Assembly (NCBI RefSeq): GCF_029227915.1
Contig: NC_079879.1
Span: 11,596,001-11,660,000, forward strand
DNA length: 64,000 bases
DNA from: Hydractinia symbiolongicarpus
Taxonomy: Eukaryota > Cnidaria > Hydrozoa > Anthoathecata > Hydractiniidae
Direction: 5' to 3'
The translations under genes and the position numbers were made by a program. This document shows positions 49,295 to 62,461 of this stretch, in pieces. The notes under the pieces are model-generated. The model had not been told where the DNA came from. It saw only the letters and a program-made list of their open reading frames with translations, and did no database searches. How positions within the stretch are numbered: position 1 is the first letter of the stretch; each line of letters opens with the position of its first letter.

Positions 49295-49404
49295 GTTCCC
49301 GACCCCCAACCGAATCGAAAAATAACGAAATTGACGAACACCGTAGAGATGATACATACCTTAAACTCAGGGACCTAGAAATAGTGTGAGTTTTTTTTAT
49401 CTGT
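49295..49404 (-). ncRNA. SL RNA gene copy 54 (S unit)
   Basis: Exon 49360-49404 is 45 nt, with one extra A in the 5' A-run. Confidence 0.8.
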
Positions 49405-50038
49405 AACCTGTTCAACATTGCGTACAGAGGCCATAATGTGCGTGTTTTTATTGCTTATGGTGTTGATTCATTTGCTCGTGCTGCGCATGTGCGCGAATTA
49501 CTGTCATAAGAACGCTTAGCATGCCAAAATACCTCAGCACACGTTGTTAACTTTCCCGATTTCAAATTTCAAAATGTTCACAAGTTGTTTAAAACTTTAT
49601 TCCTATTTTGCCAGTTTTGAACTTTAAAGGAGAAATTCAGTGCAACGCTAAAAGAAGCAAAAATCTTTGACCATCCGTGGGACTGCTGCAGAAGCAAGGT
49701 AAAACTTGTAAGCAGTAACCTTCTCTAGGAACACGGGTATGCTTAGGAAAGACGTGCTTTTTAAGACCTGTCCTGTGTGAGGAATGCCCAATCCAAGATT
49801 TCCGATGGAAAACTGCAACGGGTGTTTGTCTGGACTGAGAAAACTGAGTCTACGATGTCCGCGCAGTACCGACGCATTCATAATGATACTCAGTGCTTCC
49901 CAGTATTGACAAGGCCTTTAATCTTCTCAACAAGATCTTAACTTTCGGAGTCGAGTTCCAAATGTACGTATGGAGTGGTTCCTCGGGAATCTGCGTGACA
50001 CCTCACATGGTGAAAAATATTCATCCTTTTAGCTAAAT

Positions 50039-50147
50039 CTTCCCGACCCCCAACCGAATCGAAAAATAACGAAATTGACGAACACCGTAGAGATGATACA
50101 TACCTTAAACTCAGGGACCTAGAAATAGTGTGAGTTTTTTTATCTGT
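50039..50147 (-). ncRNA. SL RNA gene copy 55 (S unit)
   Basis: Exon 50104-50147, majority sequence. Confidence 0.86.
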
Positions 50148-50781
50148 AACCTGTTCAACATTGCCTACAGAGGCCATAATGTGCGTGTTTTTATTGCTTA
50201 TGGTGTTGAATCATTTGCTCGTGCTGCGCATGTGCGCGAATTACTGTCATAAGAACGCTTAGCATGCCAAAATACCTCAGCACACGTTGTTAACTTTCCC
50301 GATTTCAAATTTCAAAATGTTCACAAGTTGTTTAAAACTTTATTCCTATTTTGCCAGTTTTGAACTTTAAAGGAGAAATTCAGTGCAACGCTAAAAGAAG
50401 CAGAAATCTTTGACCATCCTTGGGACTGCTGAAGAAGCAAGGTAAAACTTGTAAGCATTAACCTTCTCTAGGAACACGCGTACGCTTAGGAAAGACGTGC
50501 TTTTTAAGACCTGCCCTGTGTGAGGAATACCCAATCCAAGATTTCCGATGGAAAACTGCAACGGGTGTTTGTCTGGACTGAGAAAACTGACTCTACGATG
50601 TCCGCGCAGTACTGACGCATTCGTAATGATACTCAGTGCTTCCCAGTATTGACAAGGCCTTTAATCTTCTCAACATGATCTTAACTTTCGGAGTCGAGTT
50701 TCAAATGTACGTATGGAGTGGTTCCTCGGGATTCTGCGTGACACCTCACATGGTGAAAAAAATTCATTCTTTTAGCTAAAT

Positions 50782-50890
50782 GTTCCCGACCCCCAACCGA
50801 ATCGAAAAATTTCGAAATTGACGAATACCGTAGAGATGATACATACCTTAAACTCAGGGACCTAGAAATAGTGTGAGTTTTTTTATCTGT
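50782..50890 (-). ncRNA. SL RNA gene copy 56 (L unit)
   Basis: Exon 50847-50890, majority sequence. Confidence 0.87.
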
Positions 50891-51843
50891 AACCTGTTCA
50901 ACATTGCGTACAGAGGCCATAATGCGCGTGTTTTTATTGCTTATGGTGTTTATTCATTTGCTCGTGCTGCGCATGTGCGGGAATTACTAAACACCTGGAT
51001 GACACAGATAGACTGGGGAAGCGCTCAGAAATTAAAACTGGAATGACCGTGGTTACAAAATCGCTTCAGTATAATCAAAATAAAAGTAGGACTGTTCGTA
51101 TTCTATCTACTTTGAGGAGACATCTCGGGTGAAAAAAAGATGATCATCAAACAAACAATCCGTAAAGAGATACTGGAGTTACTTCTTGCTGCTCGACAAT
51201 GATGACTATACAGAGATTTTTAGGCAACAAATCCGTTAATTCAACAATTCTCTCAATGCACTCTTGCCTGCATAGCTTGTTAGTATTTGCTTAAGATTGC
51301 ACCTTAATTATCAGGAAGCGCGAACTTAGTACGACAAAGATGACTGTACTACAAGGCTTTTACTCATAAGAACGCTCAACATACCAAGATACTTCATCAA
51401 ACGTTCTTGACTTTCCCGATTTGAATTTTCAAAATGTTCTTAAATTGTTTTTAACTTTCTCCTTATTTTGCAAATTTTGAACTTTAGAGGAGAATTTCAG
51501 TGCAACGATAAAAGAAGCTGTAACCTTCTCTGAAAACACGGGTATGCTTAGGGAAGACGTACTTTTCAAGACCTGGCCTGTCAAACGTTTGCGCAATGCA
51601 ATTTTTCCGATGAAAAACTGCAACGGGTGCTTGTCTGGACCGAGAAAACTGAGTGTACGATGTCCCTGCAGTCCCGCTGCGATCATAATGATACTCAGTG
51701 CTTCCCAGCATTGACAAGGCCCTTAATCTTCTCATTATGATCTTTACTTTCGGAGTCTAGTTCCAAATGTACGTATGGAGTGGTTCCTCGGGATTCTGCG
51801 TGACACCTCACATGGTGAAAAATATTCATTCTTTTAGCTAAAT

Positions 51844-51952
51844 CTTCCCGACCCCCAACCGAATCGAAAAATAACGAAATTGACGAACACCGTAGAGATG
51901 ATACATACCTTAAACTCAGGGACCTAGAAATAGTGTGAGTTTTTTTATCTGT
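51844..51952 (-). ncRNA. SL RNA gene copy 57 (S unit)
   Basis: Exon 51909-51952, majority sequence. The phase marker has ATTATGATCTTTAC. Confidence 0.86.
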
Positions 51953-52586
51953 AACCTGTTCAACATTGCCTACAGAGGCCATAATGTGCGTGTTTTTATT
52001 GCTTATGGTGTTGATTCATTTGCTCGTGCTGCGCATGTGCGCGAATTACTGTCATAAGAACGCTTAGCATGCCAAAATACCTCAGCACACGTTGTTAACT
52101 TTCCCGATTTCAAATTTCAAAATGTTCACAAGTTGTTTAAAACTTTATTCCTATTTTGCCAGTTTTGAACTTTAAAGGAGAAATTCAGTGCAACGCTAAA
52201 AGAAGCAGAAATCTTTGACCATCCGTGGGACTGCTGCAGAAGCAAGGTAAAACTTGTAAGCAGTAACCTTCTATAGGAACACGGGTATGCTTAGGAAAGA
52301 CGTGCTTTTTAAGACCTGCCCTGTGTGAGGAATGCCCAATCCAAGATTTCCGATGGAAAACTGCAACGGGTGTTTGTCTGGACTGAGAAAACTGAGTCTA
52401 CGATGTCCGCGCAGTACCAACGCATTCATAATGATACTCAGTGCTTCCCAGTATTGACAAGGCCTTTAATCTTCTCAACATGATCTTAACTTTCGGAGTC
52501 TAGTTCCAAATGTACGTATGGAGTGGTTCCTCGGGATTCTGCGTGACACCTCACATGGTGAAAAATATTCATTCTTTTAGCTAAAT

Positions 52587-52695
52587 GTTCCCGAACCCCA
52601 ACCGAATCGAAAAATTTCGAAATTGACGAATACCGTAGAGATGATACATACCTTAAACTCAGGGACCTAGAAATAGTGTGAGTTTTTTTATCTGT
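52587..52695 (-). ncRNA. SL RNA gene copy 58 (chimeric unit at duplication junction)
   Basis: Exon 52652-52695, majority sequence. The 3' G-rich segment has CCGAACCCC on plus, shared with copy 64. L-type head, S-type spacer. Confidence 0.85.
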
Positions 52696-53329
52696 AACCT
52701 GTTCAACATTGCGTACAGAGGCCATAATGCGCGTGTTTTTATTGCTTATGGTGTTTATTCATTTGCTCGTGCTGCGCATGTGCGGGAATTACTGTCATAA
52801 GAAAGCTTAGCATGTCAAAATACCTCAGCACACGTTGTTAACTTTCCCGATTTCAAATTTCAAAATGTTCACAAGTTGTTTAAAACTTTATTCCTATTTT
52901 GCCAGCTTTGAACTTTAAAGGAGAAATTCAGTGCAACGCTAAAAGAAGCAGAAATCTTTGACCATCCGTGGGACTGCTGCAGAAGCAAGGTAAAACTTGT
53001 AAGCAGTAACCTTCTCTAGGAACACGGGTATGCTTAGGAAAGACGTGCTTTTTAAGACCTGCCCTGTGTGAGGAATGCCCAATCCAAGATTTCCGATGGA
53101 AAACTGCAACGGGTGTTTGTCTGGACTAAGAAAACTGAGTATACGATGTCCGCGCAGTACCGACGCATTCATAATGATACTCAGTGCTTCCCAGTATTGA
53201 CAAGGCCTTTAATCTTCTCAACAAGATCTTAACTTTCGGAGTCGAGTTCCAAATGTACGTATGGAGTGGTTCCTCGGGAATCTGCGTGACACCTCAGATG
53301 GTGAAAAAAATTCATTCTTTTAGCTAAAT

Positions 53330-53438
53330 GTTCCCGACCCCCAACCGAATCGAAAAATTTCGAAATTAACAAATACCGTAGAGATTATACATACCTTAAA
53401 CTCAGGGACCTAGAAATAGTGTGAGTTTTTTTATCTTT
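53330..53438 (-). ncRNA. SL RNA gene copy 59 (L unit)
   Basis: Exon 53395-53438 with C2A; duplicate of copy 53. Confidence 0.78.
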
Positions 53439-54388
53439 AACCTGTTCAACATTGCGTACAGAGGCCATAATGCGCGTGTTTTTATTGCTTATGGTGTTGA
53501 TTCATTTGCTCGTGCTGCGCATGTGCGGGAATTACTGAACACCTCGATGACACAGATAAACTGGGAAAGCGCTCAGAAATTAAAACTGGAATGACCGTGG
53601 TTACAAAATCGCTTCAGTGTAATCAAAATAAAAGTAGGACTGTTCGTATTCTATCTACTTTGAGGAGACATCTCGGGTGAAAAAAAGATGATCATCAAAC
53701 AAACAATCCGTAAAGAGATAGTGGAGTTACTTCTTGCTGCTCGACAATGATGACTATACAGAGATTTTTAGGCAACAAATCCGTTAATTCAACAATTCTC
53801 TCAGTGCACTCTTGCCTGCATAGCTTGTTATATTTGCTTAAGATTGCACCTTAATTATCAGGAAGCGCGAACTTAGTACGACAAAGATGACTGTACTACA
53901 AGGCTTTTACTCATAAGAACGCTCAACATACCAAGATACTTCATCAAACGTTCTTGACTTTCCCGATTTGAATTTTCAAAATGTTCTTAAATTGTTTTTA
54001 ACTTTCTCCTTATTTTGCAAATTTTGAACTTTAGAGGAGAATTTCAGTGCAACGATAAAAGAAGCTGTAACCTTCTCTGAAAACACGGGTATGCTTAGGG
54101 AACACGTACTTTTCAAGACCTGGCCTGTCAAACGTTTGCGCAATGCAATTTTTCCGATGAAAACCTGCAACGGGTGCTTGTCTGGACCGAGAAAACTGAG
54201 TGTACGATGTCCCTGCAGTCCCGCTGCGATCATAATGATACTCAGTGCTTCCCAGCATTGACAAGGCCCTTAATCTTCTCAACATGATCATAACTTTCGG
54301 AGTCTAGTTCCAAATGTACGTATGGAGTGGTTCCTCGGGATTCTGCGTGACACCTCACATGGTGAAAAAATCATTCTTTTAGCTAAAT

Positions 54389-54498
54389 GTTCCCGACCCC
54401 CAACCGAATCGAAAAATAACGAAATTGACGAACACCGTAGAGATGATACATACCTTAAACTCAGGGACCTAGAAATAGTGTGAGTTTTTTTTATCTGT
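54389..54498 (-). ncRNA. SL RNA gene copy 60 (S unit)
   Basis: Exon 54454-54498 is 45 nt; duplicate of copy 54. Confidence 0.8.
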
Positions 54499-55132
54499 AA
54501 CCTGTTCAACATTGCGTACAGAGGCCATAATGTGCGTGTTTTTATTGCTTATGGTGTTGATTCATTTGCTCGTGCTGCGCATGTGCGCGAATTACTGTCA
54601 TAAGAACGCTTAGCATGCCAAAATACCTCAGCACACGTTGTTAACTTTCCCGATTTCAAATTTCAAAATGTTCACAAGTTGTTTAAAACTTTATTCCTAT
54701 TTTGCCAGTTTTGAACTTTAAAGGAGAAATTCAGTGCAACGCTAAAAGAAGCAAAAATCTTTGACCATCCGTGGGACTGCTGCAGAAGCAAGGTAAAACT
54801 TGTAAGCAGTAACCTTCTCTAGGAACACGGGTATGCTTAGGAAAGACGTGCTTTTTAAGACCTGTCCTGTGTGAGGAATGCCCAATCCAAGATTTCCGAT
54901 GGAAAACTGCAACGGGTGTTTGTCTGGACTGAGAAAACTGAGTCTACGATGTCCGCGCAGTACCGACGCATTCATAATGATACTCAGTGCTTCCCAGTAT
55001 TGACAAGGCCTTTAATCTTCTCAACAAGATCTTAACTTTCGGAGTCGAGTTCCAAATGTACGTATGGAGTGGTTCCTCGGGAATCTGCGTGACACCTCAC
55101 ATGGTGAAAAATATTCATCCTTTTAGCTAAAT

Positions 55133-55241
55133 CTTCCCGACCCCCAACCGAATCGAAAAATAACGAAATTGACGAACACCGTAGAGATGATACATACCTT
55201 AAACTCAGGGACCTAGAAATAGTGTGAGTTTTTTTATCTGT
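55133..55241 (-). ncRNA. SL RNA gene copy 61 (S unit)
   Basis: Exon 55198-55241, majority sequence; duplicate of copy 55. Confidence 0.86.
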
Positions 55242-55875
55242 AACCTGTTCAACATTGCCTACAGAGGCCATAATGTGCGTGTTTTTATTGCTTATGGTGT
55301 TGAATCATTTGCTCGTGCTGCGCATGTGCGCGAATTACTGTCATAAGAACGCTTAGCATGCCAAAATACCTCAGCACACGTTGTTAACTTTCCCGATTTC
55401 AAATTTCAAAATGTTCACAAGTTGTTTAAAACTTTATTCCTATTTTGCCAGTTTTGAACTTTAAAGGAGAAATTCAGTGCAACGCTAAAAGAAGCAGAAA
55501 TCTTTGACCATCCTTGGGACTGCTGAAGAAGCAAGGTAAAACTTGTAAGCATTAACCTTCTCTAGGAACACGCGTACGCTTAGGAAAGACGTGCTTTTTA
55601 AGACCTGCCCTGTGTGAGGAATACCCAATCCAAGATTTCCGATGGAAAACTGCAACGGGTGTTTGTCTGGACTGAGAAAACTGACTCTACGATGTCCGCG
55701 CAGTACTGACGCATTCGTAATGATACTCAGTGCTTCCCAGTATTGACAAGGCCTTTAATCTTCTCAACATGATCTTAACTTTCGGAGTCGAGTTTCAAAT
55801 GTACGTATGGAGTGGTTCCTCGGGATTCTGCGTGACACCTCACATGGTGAAAAAAATTCATTCTTTTAGCTAAAT

Positions 55876-55984
55876 GTTCCCGACCCCCAACCGAATCGAA
55901 AAATTTCGAAATTGACGAATACCGTAGAGATGATACATACCTTAAACTCAGGGACCTAGAAATAGTGTGAGTTTTTTTATCTGT
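55876..55984 (-). ncRNA. SL RNA gene copy 62 (L unit)
   Basis: Exon 55941-55984, majority sequence; duplicate of copy 56. Confidence 0.87.
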
Positions 55985-56937
55985 AACCTGTTCAACATTG
56001 CGTACAGAGGCCATAATGCGCGTGTTTTTATTGCTTATGGTGTTTATTCATTTGCTCGTGCTGCGCATGTGCGGGAATTACTAAACACCTGGATGACACA
56101 GATAGACTGGGGAAGCGCTCAGAAATTAAAACTGGAATGACCGTGGTTACAAAATCGCTTCAGTATAATCAAAATAAAAGTAGGACTGTTCGTATTCTAT
56201 CTACTTTGAGGAGACATCTCGGGTGAAAAAAAGATGATCATCAAACAAACAATCCGTAAAGAGATACTGGAGTTACTTCTTGCTGCTCGACAATGATGAC
56301 TATACAGAGATTTTTAGGCAACAAATCCGTTAATTCAACAATTCTCTCAATGCACTCTTGCCTGCATAGCTTGTTAGTATTTGCTTAAGATTGCACCTTA
56401 ATTATCAGGAAGCGCGAACTTAGTACGACAAAGATGACTGTACTACAAGGCTTTTACTCATAAGAACGCTCAACATACCAAGATACTTCATCAAACGTTC
56501 TTGACTTTCCCGATTTGAATTTTCAAAATGTTCTTAAATTGTTTTTAACTTTCTCCTTATTTTGCAAATTTTGAACTTTAGAGGAGAATTTCAGTGCAAC
56601 GATAAAAGAAGCTGTAACCTTCTCTGAAAACACGGGTATGCTTAGGGAAGACGTACTTTTCAAGACCTGGCCTGTCAAACGTTTGCGCAATGCAATTTTT
56701 CCGATGAAAAACTGCAACGGGTGCTTGTCTGGACCGAGAAAACTGAGTGTACGATGTCCCTGCAGTCCCGCTGCGATCATAATGATACTCAGTGCTTCCC
56801 AGCATTGACAAGGCCCTTAATCTTCTCATTATGATCTTTACTTTCGGAGTCTAGTTCCAAATGTACGTATGGAGTGGTTCCTCGGGATTCTGCGTGACAC
56901 CTCACATGGTGAAAAATATTCATTCTTTTAGCTAAAT

Positions 56938-57046
56938 CTTCCCGACCCCCAACCGAATCGAAAAATAACGAAATTGACGAACACCGTAGAGATGATACAT
57001 ACCTTAAACTCAGGGACCTAGAAATAGTGTGAGTTTTTTTATCTGT
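56938..57046 (-). ncRNA. SL RNA gene copy 63 (S unit)
   Basis: Exon 57003-57046, majority sequence; duplicate of copy 57. Confidence 0.86.
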
Positions 57047-57680
57047 AACCTGTTCAACATTGCCTACAGAGGCCATAATGTGCGTGTTTTTATTGCTTAT
57101 GGTGTTGATTCATTTGCTCGTGCTGCGCATGTGCGCGAATTACTGTCATAAGAACGCTTAGCATGCCAAAATACCTCAGCACACGTTGTTAACTTTCCCG
57201 ATTTCAAATTTCAAAATGTTCACAAGTTGTTTAAAACTTTATTCCTATTTTGCCAGTTTTGAACTTTAAAGGAGAAATTCAGTGCAACGCTAAAAGAAGC
57301 AGAAATCTTTGACCATCCGTGGGACTGCTGCAGAAGCAAGGTAAAACTTGTAAGCAGTAACCTTCTATAGGAACACGGGTATGCTTAGGAAAGACGTGCT
57401 TTTTAAGACCTGCCCTGTGTGAGGAATGCCCAATCCAAGATTTCCGATGGAAAACTGCAACGGGTGTTTGTCTGGACTGAGAAAACTGAGTCTACGATGT
57501 CCGCGCAGTACCAACGCATTCATAATGATACTCAGTGCTTCCCAGTATTGACAAGGCCTTTAATCTTCTCAACATGATCTTAACTTTCGGAGTCTAGTTC
57601 CAAATGTACGTATGGAGTGGTTCCTCGGGATTCTGCGTGACACCTCACATGGTGAAAAATATTCATTCTTTTAGCTAAAT

Positions 57681-57789
57681 GTTCCCGAACCCCAACCGAA
57701 TCGAAAAATTTCGAAATTGACGAATACCGTAGAGATGATACATACCTTAAACTCAGGGACCTAGAAATAGTGTGAGTTTTTTTATCTGT
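57681..57789 (-). ncRNA. SL RNA gene copy 64 (L unit)
   Basis: Exon 57746-57789, majority sequence. CCGAACCCC variant in the G-rich 3' segment. Confidence 0.85.
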
Positions 57790-58742
57790 AACCTGTTCAA
57801 CATTGCGTACAGAGGCCATAATGCGCGTGTTTTTATTGCTTATGGTGTTTATTCATTTGCTCGTGCTGCGCATGTGCGGGAATTACTGAACACCTCGATG
57901 ACACAGATAAACTGGGGAAGCGCTCAGAAATTAAAACTGGAATGACCGTGGTTACAAAATTGCTTCAGTGTAATCAAAATAAAAGTAGGACTGTTCGTAT
58001 TCTATCTACTTTGAGGAGACATCTCGGGTGAAAAAAAGATGATCATCAAACAAACAATCCGTAAAGAGATACTGGAGTTACTTCTTGCTGCTCGACAATG
58101 ATGACTATACAGAGATTTTTAGGCAACAAATCCGTTAATTCAACAATTCTCTCAATGCACTCTTGCCTGCATAGCTTGTTAGTATTTGCTTAAGATTGCA
58201 CCTTAATTATCAGGAAGCGCGAACTTAGTACGACAAAGATTACTGTACTACAAGGCTTTTACTCATAAGAACGCTCACCATACCAAGATACTTCATCAAA
58301 CGTTCTTGACTTTCCCGATTTGAATTTTCAAAATGTTCTTAAATTGTTTTTAACTTTCTCCTTATTTTGCAAATTTTGAACTTTAGAGGAGAATTTCAGT
58401 GCAACGATAAAAGAAGCTGTAACCTTCTCTGAAAACACGGGTATGCTTAGGGAAGACGTACTTTTCAAGACCTGGCCTGTCAAACGTTTGCGCAATGCAA
58501 TTTTTCCGATGGAAAACTGCAACGGGTGTTTGTCTGGACTGAGAAAACTGAGTCTACGATGTCCGCGCAGTACCGACGCATTCATAATGATACTCAGTGC
58601 TTCCCAGTATTGACAAGGCCTTTAATCTTCTCAACAAGATCTTAACTTTCGGAGTCGAGTTCCAAATGTACGTATGGAGTGGTTCCTCGGGATTCTGCGT
58701 GACACCTCACATGGTGAAAAAAATTCATTCTTTTAGCTAAAT

Positions 58743-58851
58743 CTTCCCGACCCCCAACCGAATCGAAAAATTTCGAAATTGACGAATACCGTAAAGATGA
58801 TACATACCTTAAACTCAGGGACCTAGAAATAGTGTGAGTTTTTTTATCTTT
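58743..58851 (-). ncRNA. SL RNA gene copy 65 (L unit)
   Basis: Exon 58808-58851 with C2A. GTAAAGATG (plus) by the donor, shared with copy 69, which has the majority 5' end. Confidence 0.78.
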
Positions 58852-59804
58852 AACCTGTTCAACATTGCGTACAGAGGCCATAATGCGCGTGTTTTTATTG
58901 CTTATGGTGTTTATTCATTTGCTCGTGCTGCGCATGTGCGGGAATTACTGAACACCTCGATGACACAGATAAACTGGGGAAGCGCTCAGAAATTAAAACT
59001 GGAATGACCGTGGTTACAAAATCGCTTCAGTGTAATCAAAATAAAAGTAGGACTGTTCGTATTCTATCTACTTTGAGGAGACATCTCGGGTGAAAAAAAG
59101 ATGATCATCAAACAAACAATCCGTAAAGAGATACTGGAGTTACTTCTTGCTGCTCGACAATGATGACTATACAGAGATTTTTAGGCAACAAATCCGTTAA
59201 TTCAACAATTCTCTCAATGCACTCTTGCCTGCATAGCTTGTTAGTATTTGCTTAAGATTGCACCTTAATTATCAGGAAGCGCGAACTTAGTACGACAAAG
59301 ATGACTGTACTACAAGGCTTTTACTCATAAGAACGCTCAACATACCAAGATACTTCATCAAACGTTCTTGACTTTCCCGATTTGAATTTTCAAAATGTTC
59401 TTAAATTGTTTTTAACTTTCTCCTTATTTTGCAAATTTTGAACTTTAGAGGAGAATTTCAGTGCAACGATAAAAGAAGCTGTAACCTTCTCTGAAAACAC
59501 GGGTATGCTTAGGGAAGACGTACTTTTCAAGACCTGGCCTGTCAAACGTTTGCGCAATGCAATTTTTCCGATGAAAAACTGCAACGGGTGCTTGTCTGGA
59601 CCGAGAAAACTGAGTGTACGATGTCCCTGCAGTCCCGCTGCGATCATAATGATACTCAGTGCTTCCCAGCATTGACAAGGCCCTTAATCTTCTCAACATG
59701 ATCTTAACTTTCGGAGTCTAGTTCCAAATGTACGTATGGAGTGGTTCCTCGGGATTCTGCGTGACACCTCACATGGTGAAAAATATTCATTTTTTTAGCT
59801 AAAT

Positions 59805-59913
59805 CTTCCCGACCCCCAACCGAATCGAAAAATAACGAAATTGACGAACACCGTAGAGATGATACATACCTTAAACTCAGGGACCTAGAAATAGTGTGAG
59901 TTTTTTTATCTGT
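59805..59913 (-). ncRNA. SL RNA gene copy 66 (S unit, chimeric spacer)
   Basis: Exon 59870-59913, majority sequence. The spacer switches from S to L type at about 60257-60264. Confidence 0.86.
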
Positions 59914-60547
59914 AACCTGTTCAACATTGCCTACAGAGGCCATAATGTGCGTGTTTTTATTGCTTATGGTGTTGATTCATTTGCTCGTGCTGCGCATGTG
60001 CGCAAATTACTGTCATAAGAACGCTTAGCATGCCAAAATACCTCAGCACACGTTGTTAACTTTCCCGATTTCAAATTTCAAAATGTTCACAAGTTGTTTA
60101 AAACTTTATTCCTATTTTGCCAGTTTTGAACTTTAAAGGAGAAATTCAGTGCAACGCTAAAAGAAGCAGAAATCTTTGACCATCCGTGGGACTGCTGCAG
60201 AAGCAAGGTAAAACTTGTAAGCAGTAACCTTCTCTAGGAACACGGGTATGCTTAGGAAAGACGTACTTTTCAAGACCTGGCCTGTCAAACGTTTGCGCAA
60301 TGCAATTTTTCCGATGAAAACCTGCAACGGGTGCTTGTCTGGACCGAGAAAACTGAGTGTACGATGTCCCTGCAGTCCCGCTGCGATCATAATGATACTC
60401 AGTGCTTCCCAGCATTGACAAGGCCCTTAATCTTCTCAACATGATCTTTACTTTCGGAGTCTAGTTCCAAATGTACGTATGGAGTGGTTCCTCGGGATTC
60501 TGCGTGACACCTCACATGGTGAAAAATATTCATTCTTTTAGCTAAAT

Positions 60548-60656
60548 CTTCCCGACCCCCAACCGAATCGAAAAATAACGAAATTGACGAACACCGTAGA
60601 GATGATACATACCTTAAACTCAGGGACCTAGAAATAGTGTGAGTTTTTTTATCTGT
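60548..60656 (-). ncRNA. SL RNA gene copy 67 (S unit)
   Basis: Exon 60613-60656, majority sequence. Confidence 0.87.
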
Positions 60657-61290
60657 AACCTGTTCAACATTGCCTACAGAGGCCATAATGTGCGTGTTTT
60701 TATTGCTTATGGTGTTGATTCATTTGCTCGTGCTGCGCATGTGCGCGAATTACTGTCATAAGAACGCTTAGCATGCCAAAATACCTCAGCACACGTTGTT
60801 AACTTTCCCGATTTCAAATTTCAAAATGTTCACAAGTTGTTTAAAACTTTATTCCTATTTTGCCAGTTTTGAACTTTAAAGGAGAAATTCAGTGCAACGC
60901 TAAAAGAAGCAGAAATCTTTGACCATCCGTGGGACTGCTGCAGAAGCAAGGTAAAACTTGTAAGCAGTAACCTTCTATAGGAACACGGGTATGCTTAGGA
61001 AAGACGTGCTTTTTAAGACCTGCCCTGTGTGAGGAATGCCCAATCCAAGATTTCCGATGGAAAACTGCAACGGGTGTTTGTCTGGACTGAGAAAACTGAG
61101 TCTACGATGTCCGCGCAGTACCAACGCATTCATAATGATACTCAGTGCTTCCCAGTATTGACAAGGCCTTTAATCTTCTCAACATGATCTTAACTTTCGG
61201 AGTCTAGTTCCAAATGTACGTATGGAGTGGTTCCTCGGGATTCTGCGTGACACCTCACATGGTGAAAAATATTCATTCTTTTAGCTAAAT

Positions 61291-61399
61291 GTTCCCGACC
61301 CCCAACCGAATCGAAAAATTTCGAAATTGACGAATACCGTAGAGATGATACATACCTTAAACTCAGGGACCTAGAAATAGTGTGAGTTTTTTTATCTGT
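61291..61399 (-). ncRNA. SL RNA gene copy 68 (L unit)
   Basis: Exon 61356-61399, majority sequence. Confidence 0.87.
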
Positions 61400-62352
61400 A
61401 ACCTGTTCAACATTGCGTACAGAGGCCATAATGCGCGTGTTTTTATTGCTTATGGTGTTTATTCATTTGCTCGTGCTGCGCATGTGCGGGAATTACTGAA
61501 CACCTCGATGACACAGATAAACTGGGGAAGCGCTCAGAAATTAAAACTGGAATGACCGTGGTTACAAAATCGCTTCAGTGTAATCAAAATAAAAGTAGGA
61601 CTGTTCGTATTCTATCTACTTTGAGGAGACATCTCGGGTGAAAAAAAGATGATCATCAAACAAACAATCCGTAAAGAGATACTGGAGTTACTTCTTGCTG
61701 CTCGACAATGATGACTATACAGAGATTTTTAGGCAACAAATCCGTTAATTCAACAATTCTCTCAATGCACTCTTGCCTGCATAGCTTGTTAGTATTTGCT
61801 TAAGATTGCACCTTAATTATCAGGAAGCGCGAACTTAGTACGACAAAGATGACTGTACTACAAGGCTTTTACTCATAAGAACGCTCAACATACCAAGATA
61901 CTTCATCAAACGTTCTTGACTTTCCCGATTTGAATTTTCAAAATGTTCTTAAATTGTTTTTAACTTTCTCCTTATTTTGCAAATTTTGAACTTTAGAGGA
62001 GAATTTCAGTGCAACGATAAAAGAAGCTGTAACCTTCTCTGAAAACACGGGTATGCTTAGGGAAGACGTACTTTTCAAGACCTGGCCTGTCAAACGTTTG
62101 CACAATGCAATTTTTCCGATGGAAAACTGCAACGGGTGTTTGTCTGGACTGAGAAAACTGAGTCTACGATGTCCGCGCAGTACCGACGCATTCATAATGA
62201 TACTCAGTGCTTCCCAGTATTGACAAGGCCTTTAATCTTCTCAACAAGATCTTAACTTTCGGAGTCGAGTTCCAAATGTACGTATGGAGTGGTTCCTCGG
62301 GATTCTGCGTGACACCTCACATGGTGAAAAAAATTCATTCTTTTAGCTAAAT

Positions 62353-62461
62353 CTTCCCGACCCCCAACCGAATCGAAAAATTTCGAAATTGACGAATACC
62401 GTAAAGATGATACATACCTTAAACTCAGGGACCTAGAAATAGTGTGAGTTTTTTTATCTGT
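62353..62461 (-). ncRNA. SL RNA gene copy 69 (L unit)
   Basis: Exon 62418-62461, majority sequence. Confidence 0.87.

Larger units (their letters stand above)
47701..57888. repeat. higher-order tandem duplication, period 5,094 bp
   Basis: 47701-52794 and 52795-57888 appear identical wherever I compared them. Shared rare markers include GGGAAAGCGCTC, GGGAACACGTACT, the exon with an extra A, TGAATCATTTG, CTATAGG and TCTCATTATGATCTTTAC. The junction is visible in unit 58, where an L-type half ends at AATTACTG (52787-52794) and continues as the spacer of unit 52. Confidence 0.93.
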
